In this document: positions 22,733-34,644 of the stretch, in pieces
Position numbering within the stretch: position 1 is the stretch's first letter
Layout: each line of letters begins with the position of its first letter
NCBI GenBank assembly: GCA_022036555.1
Contig: CM039120.1
Coordinates: 28,270,991 to 28,334,990, forward strand
Reading direction: 5' to 3'
Length of the DNA stretch: 64,000 nt
From: Microstegium vimineum
Lineage: Eukaryota; Streptophyta; Magnoliopsida; Poales; Poaceae
The notes under the pieces: model-generated
The model's input: only the letters and a program-made list of their open reading frames with translations
The model's database searches: none
Told to the model about the DNA's origin: nothing
Translations under genes and position numbers: made by a program

Positions 22733-24452
22733 TGCAAACACATGCTGGATAAGTACCCATGATGTTCAGTTTTGTGATGAGTGATTGCCCAACATTTGAG
22801 CGGTTCAGTTTGAATGGCTTACTTCTAATCCTTGCGAAAGAAAGTGTGTGCCAGTCTATCGGCTTGTGGTGTGCAGGTACTATGCCTAGTGACAGTGGTT
22901 AGTGGTGTGGAGAAGGTCGAGTAGAGGCTTGCCATGCCGATGGACTGAGAGCAGTGAAGGGCGGAAGCGGGGCTCAGACTGAGGGACCATGGGCGCCGGC
23001 GGACTTGCTGTGGTGGCTAGTGCTTGGCACCGGCGAGTGCGAGAAGAAATGGAGGTAGACCGAGTCGACCGAGTCAAGTCGGTGGACGCGCGAGTCGAGC
23101 GGAGGCTCAGGGGACTCGGAGTCCCACTGAGCGAGGACAAGGTGGCTCGAGTCGAGTGGTTTGGTGGTTTGGGCCTCAAAACCATCCGCGTCGGTTTCTG
23201 AGTTTGGGCCTCAAAACTCGTGGTTCAGTAGTTGAGCCCAAAGCTACCGGTGGCGGGTTTCCTAGGTTTGGGCCTCAAAACCTAGGCGGAGCTTCTGAGG
23301 AAGAGGGGATGGCACATGGCAGAATCCTGGAGGTTGCATCGAGGCGACGACAACTCCTGGCAGGAAGCGGGGTCGTCCATTCAAAATGCGGGAGATATTT
23401 TCCGGAGCTTGGACTGCAATGCTTAGGCTAGGTAGTTCACTTAATGTATCTAGGGGGGGGGGTCTTGGGGAAATAGCCAAAGCCTGATAAGTAGGGGGTG
23501 AAGGGGTATCCCTCATCACACCTCTTGAACACCATTCATTTGCCCCAACTCTCTCTCTCTAACCTCTCTCTAGTTCATGAGGTCTCTAGGTTGATCTCTC
23601 CAACCTTTGTAAGGATTTGCACTTTGTTTTTCGGTGGGTATCGGAGGCCTTACCCTTCGTAAGCCATGGCGGCTTTGATTACTTGATCGCGTCTCTCGTT
23701 TTGATTATGTTCTTCGCGTTTTGCTTTTGCTCCCTCTTTGTTCCCGAGATGAAATCTCTTTGTAGGGAGTAGCTCTTGCAATTCCGTTTGAACCAAGTTG
23801 TTCGTAATCGTGAGGAGGATCTTTGCATTGAATGTTTCTCCTCAAACTTCATGAGTACATAGATCGGGCGATTTCTTTGCGGTGTTCTTCGTTGTTGAGC
23901 TTTTCCCCAAGTCTCTTCTCCCTCCGTTGCTCTAAGCTAAATTGAGCGATTTTTTCTTTGGGATAGCTCCCCAACTGTACAAGGATCATGCCTACAAAGT
24001 TTGGTTGCAGTTGGAGTTCATTTGGTTGAGTTTTGGGAAGATTTGGTGGAGTGAAATCGTTTTTTCGCGGGTTTCTGGGCTTAGTTCGTGAGCGTCGGAC
24101 CAGGCATCGGACTACCTTGAACAGGCTCCGGACCATAGCCGAGTGGTCCTGTGGTCTGGCCGAAAGCAAGCAGTACAGCCCCTAGCATCGGACCATACCA
24201 CCGGACCACTTGCATTGGTCCTATGGTACCGTCGGACCACTAGTCCGGAGCTCGGGTGTGTACAGTGCTGGCTGATTTTTCCGTCGGACCACCCTCCGGA
24301 CCATAACACTGGACCATAGAGAGTGGTCCTAAGGTGCTCCGGACCATACCACCGGACTACATGCATTGGTCCTGTGGTACCATCGGACCACTCTGACAGA
24401 AGTAGTACTGAGCTCGTTTCTCCCCCGTCCAGACTCCGAATTGAATTCCGTT
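22733..24452 (+). repeat. A1 3' LTR, first part
   Basis: Collinear with the A1 5' LTR from its start up to TTCCGTT (12878 in the 5' copy), then cut by A2. CCGTT at 24448-24452 is the left target copy; the right copy at 40580-40584 reads CTGTT. The remaining LTR end is at 40585-40900. With the adjoining A2 LTR on the opposite strand it forms a long inverted repeat. Confidence 0.93.
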
Positions 24453-26391
24453 TGAAGGACCGGAAACGACGACCAGAGGGGGGTGAATGGGAGCCAAATA
24501 AAAATTCCTTTCGAAAGATCTTGACCCTTGTCCCAAGCACGACCCAAAGCACGAACTAGGCTCACGACCCACAAGAGGGTGGATGTTCTAGGAACACAAT
24601 GGAGCTAGCCACGAACCCGGAGAAACAAACCGCAAGGAAAACGAAGAAGAACAGCAAACAGAAACAGCCATCAGACCACTCTGACAGGACCTCCGGACCA
24701 TAGACCAGTGGTCCGGAGCCTTGGTCCGACGCTCTTCCTCGGATCTTCGAACGAACACAGTAAGCACCAGACCTCCGGACGACCTGCTCCGGACTAGTCC
24801 AGTGATACCTCCGGACCAAGGAAGGTGGTCCGGTGCTCACTCCTGCTTCTGCGCAAAACAACACAGTAAGCCCCCAGCCTCCAGACGAGACCGTCGGACT
24901 ACACTGTCGGACTAAGGCGAGTGGTCCGATGCCGAAAGGTCCGGAGGGTGGTCCGACGTCCCTTGCTGCTTGACACTAGAAAATTCAAGACCACTGGACC
25001 ACTTGCTATGGTCCGGAGCTTAGGGTAAAGTCATCCGACGCTCACAAGCACAAAACTGTTCCTCGTGAAAACAGATTTCTGTCCACCAAATCTTCCCAAA
25101 ACTCAACCAAATTATCACCAACTGCAACCAAACTTTGTAGGCATGATCCTAGTGCAGTTGGGGAGCTATCCCGAAGAAATCATCACTCAATTTGGAGAGA
25201 ATAAAAGGGAACACTCAGATTTGGGGGAGAAGAGAGCAAAACGAAGAACGCCACAAATAATTCGCCCGATCTACGCACTCATGAGGTTTGAGGAGAATTC
25301 CTTCGGTGCAAAGATGCTTCTCATGATTACGAACAACTTGGTTCAAACGGATTTTGCAAAATTACACCCAACAAAGAGAAATCATCTCAGGAAAAAGAGA
25401 GAGCAAAAGCAAAACGTGAAGAACACAAGCAACCGGGGAGACTCGATCAAGAAACTAACCGTGCCATGGCACTCGAAGAGTCGGGCCTCTGATTCCCAGC
25501 TAAAGATTTGAGTTCTTACAGAGGTTGGTGAAAGCAACCTAGGGATCTCATGAACTAGAGAGGGTAGAGAGAGACAGAGTTGGGGCAAATGATTAAGGTT
25601 CAAGAGATAGGATGAGGGATACCCCTTCACCCCCTACTTATCGGGCTTTGGCTATTTCCCAAAGACCCCCCTAGATACATTGAGTGAACTACCTAGCCTA
25701 AGCATTGCAGTCCAAGCTCTGGAAAATATCTCCTACATTTTGAATGGACGGCCCCGCTTCCTGCTGGGAGTTGCTGTCGCCTCGACGCAACCTCCAGGAT
25801 TCCGCCACGTGCCACCCCGCTTCCTCAGAAGCTCCGCCCGGGTTTTGAGGCCCAAACCCAGGAAACCCGCCACCGGTAGCTTTGGGCTCAACTACCGAAC
25901 CCTGAGTTTTGCGTCCCAAACTCGAAAACCGACACGGATGGTTTTGAGGCCCAAACCACCAAACCACTCGACGCGTTCCACCTTGTCTTCGCCCGGTCGG
26001 ACTCCGAGTCCCCTGAGCCTCCGCTCGACTCGCGCGTCCACCGTCTTGACTCGGCCGACTCGGTCTACCTCCATGTCTTCTCGCACTCGCCGGTGCCATG
26101 TACTAGCCACCACAGCTAGTCTGTTGGCGCCCATGGTCCCTCAGTCCGAGCCCCGCTTCTGCCCTTCACCGCTCTCAGTCCATCGGCACGGCAAGCCTCT
26201 ACTCGACCTTCTCCATGCCATTGACCACTGTCACTAGGCATAGCACCTTCACACCACAAGCCGATAGACAGGCACACACATGCTTTCGCAAGAGGTTAGT
26301 ATAACCGCTCAAACTGAAACGCTCAAGTGTTGGTCAATCACTCATCATCAAAGCTAAACATACATGGGTACTTATCCACCATGTGTTTGCA
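24453..26391 (-). repeat. A2 3' LTR
   Basis: A 1.94-kb LTR read on the minus strand from TGCAAACACATGGTGG (26391) to CCGGTCCTTCA (24453). It carries dense TCCGGACCA/GTCCGAC words at 24640-25060. Plus-strand open frames of 150-185 residues here (for example 25680-26237) are LTR noise repeated in every Copia-A LTR. Confidence 0.92.
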
Positions 26392-26403
26392 ATCTCCCCC
26401 TTA
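26392..26403 (-). other. polypurine tract of A2
   Basis: On the minus strand it reads TTAAGGGGGAGAT and abuts the 3' LTR. It is the equivalent of 22721-22732 in A1. Confidence 0.78.
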
Positions 26404-28060
26404 ATGAGTGCATTGTCAACACATGTGCATTTCAGATTTGAGCCACAAGGAAAAGCTCTCCAAATGACCAAAAGCTAAGAAAGCCAAAATAGGGTCACTT
26501 GAGAGAAGCAAAATGAGTCCAAAACTTGGTTCCCATAGACATGGGCAACGGCTCGATGCAACCAAGTAAATCAAAGATAGCCCTCGAGAAGAGGCAGAAA
26601 AATGGGCTCAACACCGCTAGCAAGTCAAGATACCAATTGAAGCCTTCCAAAGCTCAAGAAACCAATTGAAACCCCAAGGGAGGCACAAGATACCAATTGA
26701 AGCACATGAAGCTCAAGAGGCCAATTGAAACCTGTCAAATCCATCAAGGCAAGCTAGACCCTCCAGAAGAGGCAAAGGCTCAACACATCTAGCAAAAGCT
26801 CCCCTAGGAACATGCACACTCAAGGTACCAAGAAGGGTGAAAGGAGCTAAGTACACAAAAGAGATACCAATTGAGACAATTGAGATACCAAGTGAAGGAC
26901 CAAAGCTCAAAAGGCAACAAAATCCAATTTCTCCCCCTTGACTAATGCAAGTATGAAAATGCAATGTCTTCTCCCCCTTGGTTAAGTATGAATGAAATGC
27001 ACAGTCTTCTCCCCCTTGTTGACACATGTAGCTCATCAAAGCTCAAAACTCAAGATCCGGCCACAAATGCCATGATATGCAAAATGAGTGCAAAAGCTTC
27101 AGACTTAGAGCTAAGCAATGAATAAATGCTCTAAGTGATGTGATCCTGTGAGAATAGGAAAAGCTCTACGTGCCCAACGAAGACTCAAGTTGAGCTTAAG
27201 ATCACTTTAGAAGCTATTTTAGAGAGCATTACATGTGAGAGCAAGGAACGGGTATCACCTCTTAGAAACAACTAGACATGGCAAACAAGATAGGATCTAT
27301 CTCAAAGCAATCTTATGTATAGCAAGTAAAACTATCCCTTAGCAAAGTTCATACAACAAGCCAATGACCCAACTAAATGAATTTTCCAAATTTAAGAGTT
27401 TTACAGCCAATTTTCAGTTTTAGGCACATTTAAGTTGTATGCGAGTGGTTGTAAGCAAAGTGATGCCATTGCTTACCAACCGGGCGAAATCAAAGGACTT
27501 GACACACCGGTTTTGGTCATACACGACACCGCTCAAGTATAGACCCATATGGGAAGCAGTCTCGAACACACGGTGAAGTGCTCACAATGCAGAACCAACT
27601 CGATCTTTCCAATTCACAAAACAGAGAGCAATTTCATTTTAGATATTAATCATGGTGCTCAAAAGTAGTGAATGAAACAATGAAGAGCTATAGTTACAAA
27701 CTATATACAAGGCAGCCAAGAAGGATCTTCAAAAGCCTACACATGCTAGTGTCATTTCAGAGGTGACATCAGGAATTAAAACCAGTTTTAAAGCTTTTCT
27801 AACTTAGCTCTATTGCATGTCTATAGATCAAAAATAGTCTAAGTTAGGTAACACCATAGACACATAAAGCACCTCAAACAGAGCATAGATTCATTATATC
27901 AGCTATAAGTATGAAGCTTAAAATGAACTATGTCACAAATGCAAATGAGATGCACAATGCAATCACACCAACTTACACTAACAATACACCAATTGAGAAG
28001 AAGGACAAAGAAAAGACAAAAAGAACCAAAAAGAACTAAGATACACAAAACTTTCCTCCT
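26404..28060 (-). other. A2 3' noncoding region
   Basis: About 1.65 kb between RNase H and the polypurine tract without a gene. It is collinear with A1 20061-22720 minus the MULE, so it gives the empty-site sequence (GCTCTCTAAAATAGCTTC at about 27220). Further purine tracts occur at about 26930, 26970 and 27010. Copies of AGATACCAATTGA (the inverse of the primer-site-like motif) occur at about 26630, 26690, 26865 and 26885. Confidence 0.7.
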
Positions 28061-28855
28061 CTAAAAAGGAAAGCAAACACCCAACTCACCCCGAAGGCGA
28101 GAAAACACAGCTTGATCCAAAGGCTTTGTAAGATTATCCGCAAGCTGGTTGTGGGTCTTGACATGCCGGAGGTCAATGTCGCCTTTCTCGTAATGATCTC
28201 GCAAGAAATGAAATCGGACCTCAATGTGCTTGGTCTTTGAATGAAGCACGAGATTTTTGGCCACACTAATTGCACTCGTGTTATCGCAAAGCAGAGGCAC
28301 CTTAGTAAGCACAAGACCAAAATCTTTCAAAGTGGCAATCATCCAAATCAGCTGCGAGCAACAACTAGCCGCGGCAACGTACTCATCTTCGCACGTCGAC
28401 TGTGCCACGCTAGACTGCTTGCGAGAAGACCAAGAAATCAAAGAAGACCCGAGAAACTGGCAAGTCCCAGAAGTGGACTTCCGATCAAGACGACAACCGA
28501 CAAAGTCGGCATCAGAATAACCACAAAGCACAAGAGAGGAAGATTTGGAAAACCAAAGACCAAATTTGGGAGTGAATCGCAGGTACCTCATGATGTGTTT
28601 TACCGCCTGCTTGTGTGAAGTCCGTGGGGACGCCTGAAAGCGAGCACACAGGCAGACGATGAACTGAATGTCCGGTCGGGTCGCCGTCAAATACATAAGC
28701 GACCCGATCATGCTTCGGTACTCGGTCTTGTGCACCGCCTCTCCTTCCTCGTCCGCATCCAAGGCAGTAGTAGTTGACATATGCATCGAGAGGGACTTTG
28801 CCTCGCCCATGTCAAACTTCTTCAAAATATCCTTTGTGTACTTGCCTTGGTGCAC
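28061..28855 (-). pseudogene. A2 reverse transcriptase end and RNase H
   Basis: An open stretch of about 264 codons: HQGKYTKDILKKFDMGEAK, TEYRSMIGSLMYLTATRPD, CARFQASPRTSHKQAVK, then RNase H blocks YSDADFVGCRLDRKSTSG, SSVAQSTCEDEYVAAASCCSQLIWM, CDNTSAISVAKNLVLHSKTKHIEV, NQLADNLTKPLDQ and the end GVCFPF. It has no stop and is better preserved than in A1, but a stop in the linker to the upstream reverse transcriptase (28865-28867) separates the two. Confidence 0.9.
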
Positions 28856-29919
28856 AAACGTCCCTTCCTAGGTTTGCTTGATTTGCAACCCGAGAAAGAA
28901 AGTCAACTCTCCCATCATGCTCATCTCAAATTCCCTGCTCATAAGATTTGCAAACTTGGCAACAAGATCATGAGAAGAACCACCAAAGATTATATCATCC
29001 ACGTAAATTTGGACAAGGAGAGTGTCTTTGCCTTGCTTGAGGAGAAACAACGTTTTATCTACATATCCCATTTTAAAACCCTTAGCAAGCAAGAAGGTTC
29101 GCAATCTATCATACCATGCTCTAGATGCTTGTTTCAAACCATACAAAGCTTTGTGAAGTTTAAAAACATGGTTTGGAAACTTGGGATTTTCAAAACTGGG
29201 AGGTTGTTTAACATAAACTTCCTCCTCTATGTAGCCGTTTAAGAAAGCACTTTTAACATCCATTTGAAAAAAGTTTAAAACCCTTAGAAGCCACGAAAGC
29301 TAGAAGGATTCTAATGGCTTCTAAATGAGCTATGAGAGCAAAGGTTTCCTCATAGTCTATTCCCTCCTTTTAACAAAAGCCTTGAGCTACCAACCTAGCC
29401 TTGTTGCGCACTACCACCCCATCCTCACTTTGTTTATTTTTGAAAACCCATGTGTTACCTATGGGGTGGCAACTAGGTGGTGGAGGAACTAAGACCCAAA
29501 TGCGGTTTCGCTCAAAGTTTTCTAACTCCTCATGCATGGCATTAACCAATCCGAATCCATCAAAGCGTGTCCAACACCTCGGGGCTCAAAAGACGCGACA
29601 AAAGCCGAATGAGAAAAGTGGGAGAGATAGGACCTAGACCGCGTGACTCGACGGTCGATGTCGCCGATGATGTTCTCTGGTGGGTGCTGCCGCTGGATGT
29701 GGCGGGGAGCCTGCCTGGACGAAGGTCCTCCCCTTCGACAGCAGCTGGAGCTCCCTCAGGTGCAACGGGCACTGACTAAGGAAGCTGCTCGAATGGCCCT
29801 CATGTAGAGGAAGTAGTCGGGTTGGGGCCGTGAGCCGAAGTAGACGTCGCAGGGTCGACGGGGGCAGCCGGTGGAGTCGGCTCGGGATCACCCCAATCGG
29901 CATCGTCCTGCTCCTCCTC
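28856..29919 (-). pseudogene. A2 reverse transcriptase and linker (broken)
   Basis: MDVKSAFLNGYIEEEVYVKQP, LYGLKQASRAWYDRL and the catalytic YVDDIIFGG lie in one frame (28868-29263). The N-terminal reverse transcriptase blocks (KNKQSEDG, FAPVARLEA region) are present at 29264-29560 but spread over frames with stops. The Pro/Ala/Thr-rich linker at 29560-29919 is also frameshifted. It ends where the 3.6-kb solo LTR begins; TCCTC is duplicated there. Confidence 0.88.
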
Positions 29920-32900
29920 TGTAACACCCGGTTTTAAGAAAAAAAACCAGATATACACTATATGTGAGCCCAGGAAGTCAACTCTCACATATAGTCACAA
30001 AACAAGGTAATATCAAAAGACAATACCTAAAATATATAACATATAGGTCATAAAGGATAACCTTAAGCAGCAAACAGCGGAACGATCACTCTGATCTTTG
30101 GGTGGAGACTCCAACTCCACAGGGACCGACTAACTGGTTGACCACAAGCCTATCTTCCAACTCTTGCAATCTGGTACCCATCCGGGATTTTTAAAGGTGA
30201 TGACAACAAGCGTCAGCTCACCATGCTCAGCAAGTATAACTATGGGGTTTATGAGGCTCAAATAGGATAGACACGGGTTTAACTGCATTTTCTTTTAGTA
30301 AGTCAAGTTTTAGCAATTGAGTAGCATCAAATTCTTCATAAGCCCAAATAACCACATGATCATGTGAACAAGATATAATGTGTATATGAACAAATAATAT
30401 TAATCAATGCCAAAATAACATCTGATGAACCATGACATAAGGACATCACAATGTGAAGGATCCAGACCGCTCGTAACCGCGAGCACGGCTATCATGATAG
30501 TTTTACACTCTGCAGAGGTTGTACAACTTTACCCCCAAGCTGTGATTCCCATTTGCCGGGTTGAGCCAGACCCACGAACCTCTACCTAGGAGGTTTGGCA
30601 GGGTTTCACTACATAACCTTTCGCTAGCATACTCTAACCAGTTAGGGCCGCGAGGCTAATGTCAAGTATGCATGGATATTCTCCTTCAAGTGACATCACA
30701 TGTGACGATGCACCATGTACGCCTCCATGACAGGAAAAGCGCCAAACATCACTCGACCCTCCCCTCATGCGCCAATAAATGGTAACCTCTAACAAGCTAG
30801 AGACATACTAGGTACTGAATTAAAGTCAGAGCCATATAACACTCCGGGTAGCACGGTTTTCCTGGGTGGCCGCTTACAGAGATACCCCTATGAGTGAGAA
30901 CACAGTGTGAGTTCCTGATGTTCCACCTATAGTCCATGTTGCTAAAAAGTCATATTTTATCATCATTGCATATATCATTAATCAAGTTACAAGATCATGG
31001 TTATTCTTTAAGAGCACTAGCACAAACTACCCATATGCATCCCAAAAGGTGACAAGGTACAGGATATCAAATATCTAGGAAAGTCCTTAGGGTTAACAAG
31101 GTAGACACATGCATATGAATTAAGTGATATTAAAGTTTATAGGTAACAAGGAGAGTCCCATGCTATACTTGCCTTTAACTTAGATCCTTCTTCAACTGAT
31201 TCTCAAACATTAACTTCTTCTTGATCACCAACGTAACACTCACCGATTGGACAAGATTACAACACCACTCAAACACCTGATCAAACATACATAGCATACA
31301 AACATATATATTTAGAACAATACACCAATCAATGAAAAGGATTTAAAGAGAAACTACGCGTTGCTACGATCACAAAGTCGCAAAGAACACGCTACACGAA
31401 GCTACGATGATCAAGATAGAATAACGGAAGATTAGCTTTCAAAAAGTGAACTTCGAGCTTCATTAGTTTTAGTTATGTAAAAGGATGGATAAGGTACTTC
31501 ATAGAAATACCTAAGTTGGATTAAGTCAAACTCATATTTGGATTTGAAACCTAAATTGAAACCTAAAAGGTTATTCATATTTTATTTATAAAGCAAATTG
31601 CATAGTCTTTAATCAAGTTAATGTTAACCAAGAATTAACAAAGCTATTAACATAGGTTTAAAGTTCTCTAAACTGTAGATTATAATTTTACAAATCTAAC
31701 GCAATTTGTTTGGATCAAATCGGAGTTAAAACAACGAAGTTATAAGCTTTTGAATTTGGATGGCAAATCTGTATATAAAAGGAACTCATTTTCGGATGTT
31801 AAATAAATAAAACAGAAAAGAAAAAGAGCACTGGAGTGCGGGTTCAATTATACAAAAAGGTCAGGGGCTAGATTCAAAGAAACAGGACTGATTTTAAAGG
31901 AATTTGAACTGAGGTGGACTGCGGGTTGTTTTGTGGGAAACATAGGGGCTTTTCTACAAAGGTTACAGGAGCTGTCGGTTTGACTGTGTCACTGCTGACG
32001 CAGGGCTGACGTCGTGCTGACATGTGGTGCCACATGGCGCAGTGCGGTTGGCGCGGTCCACAGCGTGGGCGCGTAGACGCGATGGACTCGGTCCATGGTC
32101 CGGTGCATACTAGTTCAAGGGGGGATTTAAACCTGGCCCTTCAGAGTGGATCCAAAGGTGGAAAACAAATGAGAAGGTTCCCCTCACCGCGGCACAGGGA
32201 GACAACAGCGGCGCCATGGACGCCGGCTGGGTGAGCTCGCCGGAGAACACCGAGAGGGCGTTTCCGACCACCTCGGCTACAGCCAAGTATACGGGGAGAC
32301 TCCGTGTGACGTGGCGAGTGCGTGTGTGAGCTTCGTTGAAGCGATGGCTCACCGAAACGGTGCGTTCGCGGCGGCGCCATGGTCGGCGGCCTCTGTGTGC
32401 ATCGGAAAGGCGTCTACAACACCTAATTAGACCGCGCGAGGGTTCGATAAGATAGGGGGAGTCACCTCGGGTTCGATGGAGAGGTTCGCGGGGTCCGGGG
32501 TGGTTCCACAAGCCCTGGCGATGTCCGGCGGAGATCTGTGATAGAGAAGGCGTCGGTGAGCACGGTTATGGCGGTACACGGGGTGAAAGGGAGACGCGAG
32601 GAGCGTTACGGCTTCAGAAGACCGAGGCGAAGCTCCAAGCGTGCTAGGCGGCGGTGTTGGGTTCCGGGACGGCGTGAACGCGGGCAAGGCAGATGTGAGT
32701 GCGGACGACAGCGAATAGAGGGCGAAACAGGGGAGGGGGAGGACCTCTGCGGAGGCTTTATAGGGTGAGCGGGGGCGGTGATCACGGGGCCGGTAACCGC
32801 AGCGTCAAGGCGGCCTTGATGGCCTGGCATCTTGCCTTCCATCGGAGTGAAGGGAGGAGCGGCCGTGATGCTAGGCGGCATCACCGGCGTGCCGAGGAAG

Positions 32901-33543
32901 GAAGGGAGGGGGAAGGGGGTGACAGGCAGAGTCCACGGTCAGAGAGAGGGAAGGAGAGTGGGAGCCTTCCAATTGGCGTTGACGAACTGTGTCCACAGCA
33001 CAGAGAGAGAAAGAGGGAACAGGTGCGTGTGTGCGGTTGCAGGTGAAGGCGCCGACATACCAGGCCCGCTGCGTAGAGAGAGAGAGGGGTGAGCGGCGTG
33101 GTGTTCAGGTTGGCGCCGACAAGGGGGTCCCACGGGTTAATGAGAGAGAGAGGGAGGGTTGCGGTTGAGGCGTGGGGCCTGATGGGCCGGCTAGATGGGC
33201 CGAGGGGGCGAGGTGAGGGTCGGGTGAGAGGGGAGGGGGGTTGGGCTGGTTCTGGGGGCTGGGCCAGAAGCAAGAGAGAGGGAGGGAGAGAGAAAGAAAA
33301 CCTTTTTCTTTTATTTTGCTTTTGAAAAATAACTCAAATTCAAATTCAGATTGAATTTGAATTCACCCAACCTATCCCTACACTCAACCAAAATCCACAG
33401 AGTTCAGCATGAATGCAACAACCATGTTATTAAGCTCTATGTGAATTTCTTTTATTCCAAAAAGTTTTACTTTCTCCTATACTTTCATGAATAAAAGCTC
33501 AATTTATTACTATTCTTGAGAAGGCAAAATTTAGGGTGTTACA
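29920..33543 (-). repeat. Tekay-like gypsy solo LTR
   Basis: A 3,624-bp insertion in the A2 integrase-reverse transcriptase linker. Its ends form the palindrome TGTAACACCC / GGGTGTTACA and it is flanked by TCCTC (29915-29919 and 33544-33548). The A1 sequence at 18208 shows the empty site. On the minus strand it starts TGTAACACCCTAAATTTTGCC, as in Tekay/Del chromovirus LTRs, whose LTRs reach this size. No internal domains are present, so it is a solo LTR. A GC-rich stretch (about 32000-33280) downstream of its TATA box resembles a gene leader; the open frames there (up to 133 residues) are Pro/Arg/Ser low complexity. Confidence 0.87.
32757..32762 (-). promoter_or_regulatory. TATA box in the Tekay-like solo LTR
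   Basis: On the minus strand it reads TATAAA within CACCCTATAAAGCCTCC, about 780 bp from the LTR start and followed by a GC-rich, CT-rich leader. It supports the minus orientation and could drive transcription of the region to its left. Confidence 0.6.
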
Positions 33544-34644
33544 TCCTCCACAAAGATGCTAGTGTTCACCTCATCATCACCTGCAAGCTCAAAAGCGGTG
33601 GAAACACAGGGCATAGTCTCATCGAAGGTAATCTCACAAGTCTCCATCACTCGGTTAGTCTCAAGGTTAAGGGCACGATAAGCACGAGAGTGAGTAGAAT
33701 AACCAAGAAAGATACCGTCAGAAGACCATGACTCAAATTTGTCCACCTTACTGCCCTTTTTGAGGATGAAGCACCTGCACCCAAACACCCATAGGTGACT
33801 TACCTTGGGTGGTCTCCCAAATTGCAGCTCATAAGAAGTCTTTTTCTTGAAAGCTCGGAGGAAAATGCGATTGGAAACATAGCAAGCAGAACTGAGTGTT
33901 TCGGCCCAATACCGCCTAGGAGTCCTATGCTCATCGAGCATCGTCCTAGCCATCTCAACAAGGGTCCAATTCTTGCGCTCAACAACACCGTTCTGCTGGG
34001 AAGTGTGAGGTGAGGAAAACTGATGGTCGAGTCCCAAGGAAGAGCAAAGAGATGCAAAGTGAGCATTTTTGAATTCTGCCATTGTCACTGCGGATAGCTC
34101 TCATGGCATTCTTAGGTAGATCATTTTGCAATCTCAAACTCAGATCTCGAACCAAAGGAAAAGCCTCATCCTTACTCTCCAAAAAGAACACCCAAGATTA
34201 TCTCGAGTAGTCATCCACGACTACAACCACATACCACTTCCCTCCTTCTGACCTGACCCGAGCTGGACCAACTGTGTCCATGTGTAAGAGCTCGCCGGGT
34301 CGAGTGGTCATGACCTTAGTCACAGGAGGATGGGAAACGACAACCATCTTGCCATGCCTACAAGGATGGCAAATCAAATCCTTCTCGAACATCAGCTTTG
34401 GCAATCCTTAGATAAGGTCCATCAAGCTAACCCTTGCAAGCAAGTCAAAGCTAAGATGTCTCAATCTCCTATGCCACTTCCAAATCTCGGATGAAGAACC
34501 GGCACGAAGACAACGAGAAGGTCCGGAAGAGATAGTAAAATCCGCATGAAAAACCCTCCCGAAGGGTAAAATCCGGTAAACAAGCTCACCATGAGAGTCC
34601 AAAATCTGAGAGAGGTTTGGCTTAAAGCTCACCTCAAAACCGTC
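33544..34644 (-). pseudogene. A2 integrase (broken)
   Basis: Reading leftward: end of protease, zinc motif KWHRRLRHLSFD with CHPCRHGK, core LLHMDTVGP, IRSDNG and NGVVERKNWTLVEMART, then VFGCRCFILKKG and ETNRVMETCEITFDE. It has a stop after SLMDLI (34405-34407), another after DDYSR (about 34198) and a frameshift just after IRSDNG (about 34085). The block order matches A1, and the C-terminal part (33549-34088) is open. Confidence 0.88.

Noticed and set aside
25680..26237. 185-residue open frame in the A2 3' LTR
   Set aside because: The same frame, with changes, appears in every Copia-A LTR (for example 39931-40425 and 50597-50989). It is a GC-rich LTR stretch with no start context or domain.
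32110..33273. Pro/Arg/Ser-rich open frames of 86-133 residues as a possible host gene
   Set aside because: They lie wholly inside the Tekay-like solo LTR, which has clean ends and a target duplication, and are low complexity.
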